From the NCBI GenBank assembly GCA_015680685.1, contig MNCI01014607.1, forward strand, positions 113,660-177,659: 64,000 nucleotides of DNA, written 5' to 3'. Source of the stretch: Gnetum montanum (Eukaryota > Streptophyta > Gnetopsida > Gnetales > Gnetaceae). The notes beneath the pieces are model-generated. The model did no database searches. It saw only the letters and a program-made list of their open reading frames with translations, and was not told the origin of the DNA. Of the stretch, positions 43,621 through 56,700 are shown in pieces. A program made the translations under genes and the position numbers. Position 1 is the first letter of the stretch, and every line of letters starts with the position of its first letter.

Positions 43621-44744
43621 TAATTAATATAATATTTAATATTATGATTGACTGTCAAATGACTAGATTTTATCTCTAGATTATGTTCTTGATTAAAAAA
43701 TTGTTAATTTTTTGATGATATCAGGCAATGAATTCACACCATCCATCCATTCCATCAATCTCTATAAGGCTATGCATCATGGGAACATGAGGTCCTTCCA
43801 TAATTAAAACTTAAAGTAACCATTAATCTTATTCTTTAATAGACTTGGAATAAACCAAGTAGGAATAGAAAATGGTGTGACTTCAAGGGGATTTGTCACT
43901 ATTTATTCCCAATTTCTTTCTTGAGTTTTGTGATTTTTCTCCATTAGTCTCTCACCACTCCTCTGGTTGACCATAACAGGGAGCATGTCTTTGCATGGTA
44001 TGCTTCCCATGATAAAAAAAACACAACATGGGAATGTAAAGAACATCCCTTAGATAAAATAATAGGCTACAATCACTAATTATGGGGTTGGAAAGACATG
44101 TCATGCATGCCTAAAGTCACTTCTCTAACTAAGGTCCTTCCTATCTTCCTGCTTCTCTTTTCTTCTTTTCTTGGAGTGGTGGTTGTCCTTTGGGAATTGT
44201 CATAAACTTTTGATTATCAAAAGATTAGAATTGAGTAATGCAAAGTCACTAAACATGGATGGACTTGGTCTCAACTAAGGATGGGTTAGTATTAAATCAT
44301 CTTAATCACAAAATCCACAAGGACTTCATGTGACTAGGATGAGAATCTCTTACCATTTTCTCTCTCTATCAAATCATTCTAATCTCATCATCAACCATCT
44401 CACTATCTCCTCTCATGGTTAATTGATTTATTTGTTATGGCATCTGGTATAATCCTCCGATGACCTATCACATGGATCTGACTTTTAAGTTATAACAACC
44501 ATTAATCATCCTTGGTGCCTATGTCCTACTTGGGATGAAAGTATGCAAGGACATTATTAGCATGAGCCTACTTTAGGAAGGATCCACTTGCATACCCTTT
44601 AGTCTCTCTAAGTTAAACTTCTTTTCCCTCAGTCATTTTCATGATCGATCTCATCAATTTACCTTATAAACATTGAGTTTTACTTTCTTTTAATAGGAGA
44701 ATACTCATCCAAATCCAATTCAACTTCTCTTTCAATGTACTTAT
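43621..44744. other. Interval without recognised gene
   Basis: AT-rich sequence following the T-rich tail of the E5-like fragment. It may be the 3' untranslated part of that element, but no LTR or motif was recognised. Confidence 0.5.
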
Positions 44745-45104
44745 TGTTGTGACATTTACACCATATTTATGTAGCAGATTTTATGAAATAAGATTAAGAA
44801 ATGAAATTTCTCAATTTAGCTTCTCAAAGATGACTAGAAAATGAGAGTTAAATTATTTATTTTAAATGGGCAATTTCATGAGAAGTGTAATGGAAAAAGG
44901 TGTTAAAGGAAAGTGCTCTTTATATAGGTGTGCTTATTTTGAGTTCATAAGCATGGATTTAGTAAAATCTTAGTAAGATGTTTTCAACCTATGTTATGAA
45001 GAAATTGTGGCTTTCCCATATACAATGGAGGAGATGAAATTTGGGAATTAATTTGAAAATTGCAAAAAGGTTCATTTGCAATTGTATCTCCATTGGTTCC
45101 TACA
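44745..45104 (+). repeat. E6 5' LTR
   Basis: It matches 47372-47730 almost base for base in stretches such as ATGAGAGTTAAATTATTTAT and CCCATATACAATGGAGGAGA. The end is set near TTCCTACA because similarity stops there. A TATA-like CTTTATATAGG is at 44931. Confidence 0.75.
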
Positions 45105-45129
45105 ATTGTATTGACCTCGTATGTATCAG

Positions 45130-46034
45130 GATATTAGTTTGAAAATTTAAAGATGTTGCAAATGTCAAATTCATGGACTGAGGGTTAAAAAGGCTAGAGC
45201 TCCATTAAAACTGGTAATTACAGATAGATCATTTCAGTAATGGGCCTTAGATTTTATTTGCACAATTACTCCTTCAAGAGCTAGACATAAGTTTATTCTC
45301 ACAGCTACTGATTATTTTACTAAATGATCTGAAGCAAAGGCTCTAAAAATAGTTTAGCATTAGACATGATTAAGTTCTACGAAGATTAGATTCTAAGTCA
45401 TTTTGATCTACTTGAAGTGTTGGTATATGATAATGGACTAGCTTTTTAATCTGAAGAATTTATAACATGGACATCGAAAAGATTCATCTTTCTATTTTCT
45501 TCTTCAAATTATTATCCTCAAGGGAATAGCTTAGCTAAATCTACAAATAAAAAGCTTATTTCATACATCAAAAAGTCAATAGATGGGAATCCAAGAAGTT
45601 AAATTGATTACTTACAATATGCATTATGGATTGAATGTATTAGATCCAAGAAGGCTATTGGAACATTGGCTTATAACTTGGTCTATGGTATAACTGCTAA
45701 AATTATGAACAAGATAATAAGTTTGGCCTTAGATTTTGTGCAAAATTATAGTGAGAGAACTAATAAAGAAAGAAGTTTCATGACCTTGCTCATCAAAAGA
45801 AAAGCCAAAATGGATGAAACTAAAGATAATTTATTAAAGAATGCATCTCAAGTTAAAAGGTGGTTCAATAGAAAGGCTTTGAAAAAAACTTTTAGAGTCA
45901 ATGATCTAGTATTGTTATGGAATATGAAGAAGCCAAATAAGTTTTTAGCAATATGGATGGGTCCATTTCAGATCAAGAAACAATTATTGGAAGACAACTA
46001 CAAGTTATCGACATTATATTGGATGGAATTGTAG
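45130..46034 (+). pseudogene. E6 integrase
   Basis: The domain begins with a broken finger (KCQIHG near 45155), then WALDFICTITP and FILTATDYFTK with the first Asp, VYDNGLAF with the second Asp at about 45430, and YYPQGNSLAKSTNKKLI, where the catalytic Glu reads Lys. The open 122-codon stretch 45666-46034 covers IGTLAYNLVYG, a basic helix, VNDLVLLWNMKKPNKFLAIW and MGPFQIKK, the GPY-type C-terminal domain, ending at a stop. Earlier parts have several stops. Confidence 0.8.
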
Positions 46035-46128
46035 TTTTTGTATAATGTTTTGCATATAAAACATTATTTTGGAAAACTACCCACAACTTAAATCTATATA
46101 TAAAAAGTAATATATGTATATAATATGG

Positions 46129-46148
46129 TTATATATATATATATATAT
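46129..46148. repeat. TA microsatellite
   Basis: Ten or so TA units, within a wider TATATA-rich patch at 46095-46290. Confidence 0.9.
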
Positions 46149-46865
46149 GCATACACATAGTAGTAATTAATAAGCTTTTATATATATATGCTTGGTAGTA
46201 TATATATATATAGACTTCTATAATATTTCACCATAACATATATATCCTATATGTATGCCTATATAAGTCTATATAATATTATAAAAAATATGTATACGTT
46301 AGAGTGTTAGTTTTAAAATATTTAATTCAAAGCATTGGTTTAATTATTAAATTTACATTATCTCAAGTAATAATTACTTATGATGGCTGTAAGTGGGAGT
46401 GATGCCTAGATAACTACATAGTGGTGAATTAATTTCAACAACCAAATAGTGGAATTTGAATTAGCCAACCTTATGATTGTGGAAATTAAATAAGTTTTGC
46501 TAAAATGGCAAAGTTGGTTAATAAAATTGGTGGGAATTTCAAATTTACCTTACACTATATAAGGAGATGTGAATTACTTGGAAAAACATCATTTCTTAAT
46601 TCAAGGCTTAAGTGAAAAGGCAAGTTAGGTGTTTGAGTGTGAGGTAGAAAAATGGTTCTTGGAGAGGGGGCAATAAGAAGGCCTTTTATCCCATATGTTA
46701 TAGGATGCTGCTTAAAGCATGTCTTAAGAGCCTATTGTAAGGCAACTATCCATGGAGCATCTAGTGAAAGTCCTTTCTTACTTTGGCTTTTAGATGAGTT
46801 TAGATTTCTCAGTCATAGAATTTCTATACCTTTCAATGTTTGGGGTAGCTTCCATGAATGCACCA

Positions 46866-47134
46866 CTTAAGCTTAGTACCAAGGAGAGTCCAATAAATAT
46901 GATTCTTGGGGAGAGGCTTTCATGTCTCAAGATACTAAAGCAATTAGTTGGGGAGAACCTCAAAAATAAAAAGCCAAAGAATTGGATGAAAAAGAAGCAA
47001 AGATAGTTGTTGAAAACAAAGGTAAAGATCAAGTTGAGGCTTCAACTAGGAAAAAAGAGGAAAGAAGGGCATTCATCACTACTAAGACTACATATGAAAG
47101 GGTTCATGATATGAAGATCCCTAAGAGAGTTTAA
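46866..47134 (+). pseudogene. E6 downstream coding remnant, unrecognised
   Basis: Plus-strand frame with QGESNKYDSWGEAFMSQDTK, AISWGEPQK, one in-frame TAA, then AKELDEKEAKIVVENKGKDQ and KKEERRAFITTKTTYERVHD, ending KIPKRV and a stop at 47134. It is charged and probably helical at its C-terminal half. No domain was recognised. It lies between integrase and the polypurine tract, where some gypsy elements have an extra gene. Confidence 0.45.
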
Positions 47135-47317
47135 TTATTATCTTCCCACCTACATATTACTTTGTATGAGGCTTTGTTTATATAGTTTCTTAAGTTTTAT
47201 TAGGAATGAGGTTTTTTTTCATCACACCTTAAGTTTGATGAAAGGTTTTCTCAAAAAAGATTTCTCATGTAAAAAGAAAAGTTTCCAATAAAGTCTATGT
47301 TTCTCAGCTAATGTTCT

Positions 47318-47364
47318 AAAGAAGGAGGAGGGGGGAAGGGGGAAGGGGAAAGGGGAGGAGGGGA
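47318..47364 (+). other. E6 long polypurine tract
   Basis: 47 bases of only A and G, followed by TAAGAAG and the LTR start at 47372. It fits the plus-strand primer position of a plus-oriented element and is unusually long. Confidence 0.8.
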
Positions 47365-47371
47365 TAAGAAG

Positions 47372-47730
47372 TGTTGTCACATTTACACCATATTTATGAA
47401 GCAAATTTTATGAAATAAGCTTAAGAAATGAAATTGTTTAATTTAGCTTCACAAAGATGACTGGAAAATGAGAGTTAAATTATTTATTTTAAAAAGGGAA
47501 ATTTCAATAGAAGTATAATGGAGAAAGGTGTTAAAGGAAAGTTCTCTTGATATAGATGTGCTCATTTGAGTTTATAGGTGTGGATTTAATATAGCTTAGT
47601 AAGGTGTTTTCAACCTACCTTATGAAGAAATGGAGGTTTTCCCATATACAATGGAGGAGATAAACTTTTGGAATTAATTTGAAAATTGCAAAAACGTTCA
47701 TTTGAAATTGTATATCCATTGGTTCCAAAA
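47372..47730 (+). repeat. E6 3' LTR
   Basis: Partner of 44745-45104; similarity ends at GGTTCCAAAA (47730). Confidence 0.75.
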
Positions 47731-50700
47731 TTTTGTTAGTTTATTAGTTTCATTGTAGTGGTAAATTGGATGTTCCACAAGAATAATGAAATTAAGTGCA
47801 TCCATTTTCCCTTTAAATATGCAAGAAACTCTGTAAAAAATTGATGAATAACTTCATCATGTGGAAATCAATTAATATGCTATACATTTCAGTCTATAGT
47901 GGTTTCCAAACAGTGGCAGAAACTTAGGTTGCAAGCTAAGAATCTTAAATTAAACAATGGGAAAAGACCCAGTGTAAGTGCTTAGTATTATTTGATTAAA
48001 TGTTGGAAGAGTAAGATTGTAATTTTGACATAGAATTAACAAGATTCTTATTAAATGGTGTTGAAAAAAATCAACAAAATTGCCTAGAAATTCATTAATA
48101 TTTCAACTAAGAACCCTTACCATAGAAGAAGTTATAGTAATACAAAGTGCAACAATAAACAAACAAGAATTCCAAATTTATAGAAGAACACAAGCCTAAA
48201 AACTATGCAAAGAAGTAGATCTGTATGAATCAGTGTTCTAAAGAAAATAATCATGCCAAACCTACAAGCATCAATAATTTAACATTTTTTAAAAAATCCC
48301 TAAGGCAACAACTACCAAATACTGAAAATTGCAAGTCTAGAAATCCTAAATAGAGGGTATCTATCATGGAATTTTTCCATGGAAGCACCAAAGATTTGGA
48401 AGTCAACTCCTCCCCTACTACCCATGGGCAAGTTCCACTTTGCAGGAGATCATGCGACCACACGATATTGACACCAGGAAACTAGAACAAGGCTTGAATT
48501 TACAATTTCTTCTTTGTGATGGAGGCAGTAGTTATTGAGTAGCACCAGGGGATAATGAGTGCAGAAACCAAGGGTGACATTGGCAAGAGTGCCATTCTTG
48601 AGCTACATCAGTAGGATCTGAAAGTAAGAAATGTAAGACACACAAGGAATTGAAGCAATGGAGGTGGCACAATAGCGGCCATGATTCCCACAAAGATAAG
48701 CATTGATGTGAGGTGCATCAAAAACAAACCACATATATTAAAGTTATATGACCTTAATAATGATTTAATTCTAAACTAAAAGTGAATTATTATAAACAAG
48801 GAACTAAGGTTTATTTATATTATGACCAGTATTTTTTAAAAAGGAATGTTTGTAGTTCCAAAATGGGAGAATTTATAATCATTTAATAAATAAAAATTTA
48901 CCTTTTGGAATTTAAAATTTTCAATGGAAGTTGTAATCTCCCCTGAATGTTATAAATAGATCTCCTTGATATTTGTAAGGTTGTAATTGATAAAAAGACA
49001 CTTGCCAATTATAGCTTATTTTTCTCGTAGAAGTTATAACTTCTTGAGGAAGTTATGAATAAATTGCCTAGATATTTGTAACACCCTTAACTTCTCATGA
49101 TGATTGTAACTACCCTAAGGTCATTATAAAAGGACCTTTAAAGGTAGAGGAGAAATAGGGAAATTTGGTGGAAAATAAAGAAGAAGATATTGAAGATTAT
49201 TTGTAAGATGGCTTGCTAAAGACATCAATTCAACTACTTTGTTTTAATCCTATGAGTTCATTTCTTCCCATTTTATTTTAGTTGCTTAGCTAATAGTTTA
49301 GATAATATTATGATTGACATTTAATTTTGGGATTTGTCCTAGGATGCTTTTATAACTCTAATTTTTGCATAATATTAGAATCCTATTAATATTTCACATT
49401 GAAGAGCTTATGTTGTTAAAAAGCCTCAAGAGAAATTTAAATACTAATGTCTTAATAAAATTACCTATTTTAAGCATAGAGGATTTAGGAAAATCTTTGG
49501 TATTTTGAGATGATTGAAATAACTTTATTGTTTTAAAGTGTATTGCCTTAGTATTTGAATCTAGAAATTGTCAAATTTTTTAAAGGATATGTTGAATGCA
49601 ATCTTTGAATACTATTAACTAAGAAAAAATAGAGACTCATGCTTTGTCATTTACATAGCATTTTTGGAGGTGTAATAACATGGTCTTTTATGAAATTACT
49701 TGTTGAGCTCAGAGGGGTTGGACAATTTGTAGTTCAATCAAATTGGGATAGCTTTATTGCTAAGTGTTTCCTCATGTCAATTTATCTTGCTTAAATATTT
49801 GAGATTTTACATAAATCTGGCTTCTTTTTTTCTCTTTCTAAGTCCATTGAATCTTGCTCTATTCTAGTTTTCTTTTGGAACTTTTTTTTTTTGGGAAATT
49901 AGAAGTAGATTGGCAAATTTGTGCTCAAACATTTTTGGAAAATTTTATTTGTTATAAGTAAAATTTTATAGGGACTATATATACTAAGTGATTGGACAAA
50001 ATAAGAATCTTCAACAACTCATAGTATTTGACAAAGTTAGCTGAATTTCTTTTATGATAGTCAATTACAATTTCATACACAACCCAACTATTTCCACATT
50101 TACAATAGCAAACACATATTCATGATTAGTTCATTTCATAACTATAGAGTCTATTTGTAAGTATCTAGGCCTTGGGATTTCCAAAGACCAACAAGTACCT
50201 AAATCTTGTTTGAAGAACATGCTCGATCCAGTGACCCCCGATCATGAGACTTGAAGGCCCAAACATTGGCAGTCCCAAATGATCGCCAACACTTACAATC
50301 CTTTTTGAGCTTTTTGTCATCCTTCTATGTTTTCTTGGTTCCATTGGGCTCTTATTTCATCTCCAAACTCATCCTAAAATCCTCATTTTTTGTATGCAAA
50401 GGTTGGCTTAAAATAGCTACATCAACATAGTGGAATGAGTTAACGTAGCTTTGTCAACGTGTTCCTGTCAACGTAGCTCAAAAATGCTATATATACATGT
50501 GACTGGCATTTTTGGATCATTTCTTACAAATGCAAGATGAGTTTTTTAACTTTTTCAGAGCTCAAACACCTTTCAAGAGTAATAGATCTCTAATCATTAA
50601 CCTGATTTACCCCATTTTTTGATCCTAAAGCTATTGAAGGCAAGCATTATGTTGTGGGGGACATAAACCTTTGGATTCTTTTAGAAACTTTTTGGAAATT

Positions 50701-51203
50701 TTCCTAACTCCCTAAGATTTATCCATTAAAATAATATTAAATTACTCATCCCAAGTGGGTTAAGCCTGACAAGCAAACTTTGGTAGCTAATCAAGAAAAT
50801 AATATTAAAATAATATAACTTGCCAAGATTAGAAACAAGCCTATAACCTAATTTAATAAGGAAAGTATAAAAAGAATTAAGGGTTATAAAGTAAAAAGCT
50901 AATCCTAGGTTACATTTGTGATTGAAGATGGTACCAAAGAGAAACTGTAGGTTGGAGGGCCTTTCCAACCTATGGAAAAGTCACGAATAGAAGAGGAGGA
51001 AGGGGCTTGTAGCAACAATCACAACAACCCTAGAAGCAAGTAGCTAAGACAACCCATGCAATGAGACCTTCTCAAGAGGAGCCTAAAGTGAAATCTATAT
51101 GATAGAGGTCCATAGTAGAAACAAGCCAATCTAGGTAGGATGAAGTCCTTAGGCAAAGGTCTAACCTGGAAATTACCCTCACAGAGGCCTTCTTGGAGAA
51201 GAT
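47731..51203. other. AT-rich interval without recognised gene
   Basis: Short open frames only. Promoter-like phrases (TATAAATAGATCTCC near 48950, ATTATAAAAGG near 49124, CTATATATACATG near 50490) suggest old LTR pieces, but no boundaries or partner copies could be fixed. Confidence 0.5.
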
Positions 51204-53731
51204 TTGAACCAAGAAGTATCAAAGTTCCATTCTTCAAGAACTAAACTTTGGACCCTTCTTGAAATTAATACTAGAAGAAGTATGCACACAATTATAGGGC
51301 TCTCTCATATGGCCCATTATCTCCAACAATGGAGAATGATACATGGGGAAGACTTATCTATTTTGGAACAACTGATAGGAAGATGCATCCAAGAAAATCA
51401 AATACATCATTGTCTTCTACTTAGTTGAGGCTAATGTGCCTCTAGTTGCTTGATACTAGGGCAAAGTTAGCAAAGATTTCAACATAAGTGAACCCTAAAG
51501 CTAAGAAGGAGTGGATACAGCATTGCTATGGAGTGGACCATAAGGAGTATGATGTCTTCATCAAGGCGAAGCATGCATATTTTAAGAGTGTAGCCTATCA
51601 TCTAAATCCAACAATGAGATCTAGTAAAGTAATAGCCTTCTCTGTCTAGGCATGCATTGCTCTAAGTGGAAAATTCCTAATCAACCTTTTCCAAATCATT
51701 TATCTAGAAATCAAAGATTACTTCAAGAAAAATAAGAAGGAAAGAAAGACAGTCCCCTTTCTATACCTCATTTTGCAAATTATGAAAAAAGGTAGAAATA
51801 ACATGATATGCTAATGATGTGGTATACCATGCTCTTGCTGCATAATGGCAAGAGATGAAGAAGGACAAGGTAGCAACTAAGCTACAAGAAGAGGAGCAGT
51901 GATCATCGCCACTACCTATAGTACAAGAAACTACACCAGAGGTGTAGAAGCTACTGAATGGCTCAGAAAACTTTGTGAGTAGTTGCTATAGCAACAATAA
52001 GCTTCAGTAGGTGGTGGGTAGTCCTTCATTTACTATCCAACCTTGAGCCATCTGAACAAGGTCACCAAGACCATTAGCTAGCTAGACTGGGAAACCACTC
52101 CACTATTCTTAGCTCAAAGAGGCTAGCCATCCATGAGATCAAATCCAAGTGCTTGAGAAATCACAATGTTCATTCTAGGATAAAAATTCCCAGAAATTTC
52201 AAGGAATTCTACGACCTTCTCCATCTAGTTGAAGGAAGGTGAAGTGGAAACTTTCCTAGTCATGCAACATCAAGGATAGGAGAAAGTAGCAAAAGTGATG
52301 ATTGACAGGATGATTGAAGCCTTAAATTATCCTGTGATAGTCATATGTGACATTGTTGTTGTGGTCAGTTAAGCACTGTCCAACACAAGGAAGTGTTGGA
52401 ATGACTAGTTGAAGTTGAGTAACCACTTCCATAGATCTTCAATCTTCTAGATGAAATTATTGCAAACTAGTCATAGATGCTTGACATGAAGGATAAGTTG
52501 TTAATTACCAATGCTCAATTAAAGGTAGCCACCAATGCCAATCATTAATTGGTTGTTGAAGTTACAAATTATGTTTTTGTCTCTTTGACCCTACCATTCT
52601 CATGCCACAACTAACTAGGGATAAAGCTTTCCAACAACTTCAACATAAATTGAAAGAGGCTAAGAATGCAAAAAAGGTAGCAATCTTTGACACATCCTTA
52701 TTGGAAGCCATGACCTTCAACACTGATAATGACTTGTCGCAAGTCTGAAAAGAAAACTTGGTCTTGACCATAGAAAATCATCACCTGTAGAATATTGAGC
52801 AACAAAAGGATCAAATGATCAAATTCATTTGTCAAAAGCAAGAGCAGCTAGCTAAGGTTAACCTAGATCTAAGAAGGTTGCTAGCAAAAAACTATAATCT
52901 CTCGATGGAGGAAGTCCATACACTTCTCTAGAAGATAGCCATTGAGTTAGCCTCCTAAAAGAAAAAGGCCCTAAAATTTAAATGGGTAAAAAATAATTAC
53001 AGGGACAAGGTCAAGCTTCTTAAGGACATGAATGAGAAAGAGATTCAATTAGCAAACAAAAAGATGAATGAGCTCCTCTAGTAATTCCAATAATGAGGCA
53101 ACATGTGGCAGCCCATATTTAACAAGTTGAAAATGTATAACAAAGCTAAAATCTATCTAAAGGAGTTGCAAATCAAGGAAATGATAGAATACATGAAGCT
53201 TGCTAACCCGCTCTATGCAAACATGGCTATGCTAATAGCATGAAGATCAAGGACACAACTACAAAAGTAGGTGATCAGTTCCTACCTCTTGTATGAGACA
53301 GAATTCAAGAATCACAAGGAGACAAAATAATAGTTGGAGATATCCAACATAGAGCTTAAAGTTCTCAAATGAAAATTCACTTATCATTGATCTATTACTG
53401 ATGACTAAGCTAGAATGATGAATGATGATGAAAGATATTTGACATTGAACATAAGCAATTTGCAGCATGGTTCATCAACACAAAGGAGCTATTTTCTTCA
53501 ATGCCATGCCCATGGAACATTCTATAACTAACCCACATCAATGAAGCCACATGGACTAATTACAATACATGTGATAAGGCAGAAAAGACGAAAGCATTGT
53601 TGGATGCTTTCAAACTTCCAATAGTAGTAGTAGTAGTAACAAGATAACATGAACCTTAACTAATGTTAGAACCTAACAATGGATCTTTAGTATCGCAAGA
53701 GCTTTCACCTCTAGGCACTGTTTGAGAATTT
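51204..53731 (+). pseudogene. Decayed coiled-coil coding region, unrecognised
   Basis: Changing plus-strand frames give protein-like stretches: KLWTLLEINTRRSMHTIIGL and GLSHMAHYLQQWRMIHGEDL (51249-51420), KKEWIQHCYGVDHKEYDVFI with SVAYHLNPTMRSSKVIAF (51505-51640), GKFLINLFQIIYLEIKDYFK (51665-51730), RNFKEFYDLLHLVEG, then charged helices such as QVKENL-like, KIITGTR and KLKMYNKAKIYLKELQIKEM (53100-53190), ending LVSQELSPLGTV and a stop near 53730. No family was recognised. It resembles in layout, though not clearly in sequence, the antisense gene of E2 (globular front, coiled-coil back). Dozens of stops and frameshifts are present. Confidence 0.4.
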
Positions 53732-56700
53732 TTCACAGCTTTGGAAATTCTACAGGCATGTGCTGCATTCTTTTGTAAAATGTCAATTTTTTTTATAATT
53801 AACACTAATGTTTGTAAACCCATACAATCTAGCACTCAGAGTTAGTATAGTCAATTTGTATGTCTTTTAGTTAATAAATTCCATACTCCATAAATTTTGT
53901 AAGAGGTTCAATCCCATTTTTGTTCACTCAAGGATGATTTTTCAGTTAGTCATGGGGGTATGATGAGTCTTTCTTAGACAGGCTACATCAATGGACATGT
54001 GTCAGCGTCGGCCCATCAATGTATCCCCATCGATGCATGGTGAGATAAATTGATGCAGATGCATCAACATTAATGCAAGAAGTGCCTATATAAATGTGAG
54101 CATCATCCACATTTAGAATATTTTCCCTCTAAGTGCCTACATTATGAATTTAAGAGATTATACAATGCTTCACTCGAATGCCATGTACCTAAACACATTA
54201 GCATGAATGAAAATAAATTTGAGATTTTTTATGTTCATTGCAACAGTTAAATTAGTTTACTCTCTACTATTAACACTTTACTTTTAATGCAATTTACATT
54301 CATGGTTTTAATTAATTAATGTACTTAATCATAAATTCATAAGTACAGCCACTTCAAGCATGATGTATTATGCTTGGTTATCCTAGTAGTTTATATTTGG
54401 TATGCCTAGTAATAGCCACTTGGTAACCTCGTACCATTAATTATAGTTTGGGATATATATGACAAGTGGAAATGGTTACTTTACATTAGGATAGTTAGTT
54501 ACTAGAGTAGCTTATTAGTGAAATAGTTAATTATTAAATCACCATCCATTCACTTAGCCATTAGGATAAAAAATATATTAAAAAATACATATAAAATATA
54601 CATCATGTTTCTTAACTTACATTTAATCATATGTACTATTAATACAAGTGTGATTTAGGAAGACAACAATCATACAACCCCTTTATTTATAGTTTAAGAC
54701 TATAGGAAACTTATGAACTAAGTCTACAGAATTCAACTAGATCCCTAGTGAACACTTGTGATTCTAATGATTGGGCGTATAGGATACCTACTACTTATCA
54801 ATTATGTCTCATGTATCTTAAGGTCTAGACCTTGTGATGAAACACATTTATATTTAGGACTATGATATTGTAAATGCAATATCATAGTTCAACACACGTT
54901 GTCATAGATATAATTAGTGATCCATGATCATGCCTATAAATAAAAGCCTTCTATCATATTGAAAATAAGTTTTCACTCAATACTTAGTGACATTCTAGCA
55001 GTTTGTTTTCTTGATGTTAGAATTAGTTGTAAATACCTATAGTGTGATGAATTATAATTGTACAACATATTTATTCAAGTGGATTGTTCCTAGATACAAT
55101 TCATAAATAGAAATAAAGATCGATATTGTTCTTCATCATTGTAGCATATCACATAGAATAGATTTACTTTTACTATGTCATTTATATTTCCTAAGTCATT
55201 TCATATTCCAATGTTCATTAGTAAGGTGAAATGAGTACAACTAGTTTCGAGTGTAAAGTATAATTTTTTGGTAATCCAGTAGTGACTTTACATGATTTTC
55301 TTAGTAATAAAGTTACTTGGTAATCCCAGTAATAATTACATTAGTCCATGATGTGTACGGAAAACTAGAAATTAATACTTATCGCTATAGGATAGAATAT
55401 TTTTACATTTTCATTGTACTTATAAATAGAATTTATAACATTTCCATTATGTTTACTTTTAGCATACTTAAAGACAACTAACATCATTTTATCATATACC
55501 TTACTAAGAGTTAGAGCATATATTTTTCACCTCACTAACTCTAAGTGGGAAGATAATGATCATGAACTTATTATCAACTCCCTAGTATACTTACATTATC
55601 TATCCATGAATTACGATCTCATCACATGTGAAATACTTGTGACTTGTATGCTTGAGTGTTAGAATTCCCTATTGCTCATCACCTTGCACCTTGCTCTTAC
55701 TACATATTTGAAAATATTATCATTTTTTATTTCTTTTATTAATTATTATTTATTCATATTTTCCAATGCTTAATGCCTCCTATGAAGGAGAGGTTGGAAG
55801 AATGATGATGGCCTATTGCTAGAATTTTATTAATGTTTTTCATATTTTATTTAATTTACATTTTTATCTTGTTATATTTTGGAATAATGTAAGAATATCA
55901 TAAAAAGACATGTTAAATGGATATTTGAGGTTTATTTTAGTTATTCTTTTATTTTATCTTGGAAACCATTCTTAGTTATGTGGACTTATTCTAATATTTT
56001 CTTGGTAACTCAAACCCATTGGTTGACCATTTGAACTCTCTTATGAAAACATGTAACTCAATCTTAAAATTTGGATTATTAAATTGTTATTCTTGGAATT
56101 ACCTAAATCCTACCTCTTATGCCTATAAATAGTTGGTAACACTAGCTCTCTTCACATCAATTATGCATTTCTCTCTCTCCTTTGTGCTCATGCTCAAGGC
56201 TATGCTTGATAGGTTTCTAAAAGATATTTAGATTTGAACCTATTATTGCTTACCAAAGCTTTGCTCTTAGCTTATCTTTCAAGGTAGAGGAAATGCTTCT
56301 TTTCCATTAATTGTTCTTATAACTCAACCCTCTTCAAATTTATGTTTTCTATTATTCTTTTCATGTCAAACCAACTTCTTTCTTATTATTGATCAAATTT
56401 ATGTTATTTTCTTATTATAATTTACTATGTTCCATAAATTTTTATTAACATTTGACTTCATCTTTCTCTCATGTCAATTCCTCTCAGTGGTAATAATAGT
56501 GATGATTCATTCAAATGTTACAACCTAGGTTATGATGGATTTAGGATTTTCAATAAAAGTCAAAATGGAATCTTTTTATATTTTTCAAAATGGCACAATG
56601 ATGACAACATTTGATGAAAATGGAATATTCACTCAATGATGGCTAGAAAATATTTTAGACATGTATGGACATGTTCAATATGTTAAAAGCTAGGAAAATA

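Larger units (their letters stand above)
44745..47730 (+). mobile_element. E6: short gypsy element with integrase only
   Basis: Direct repeats of about 360 bp (44745-45104 and 47372-47730) start TGTTGTGACATTTACACC and TGTTGTCACATTTACACC. Between them are integrase on the plus strand, a short AT-repeat patch, a second coding remnant and a long purine tract directly before the 3' copy. Gag, protease, RT and RNase H are missing, so the element is an internally deleted derivative about 3.0 kb long. No target duplication was recognised. Confidence 0.75.

Noticed and set aside
50420-54120. A possible LTR pair around the 51.2-53.7 kb coding region
   Set aside because: Only short phrases are shared; no continuous similarity or TG...CA ends could be placed.
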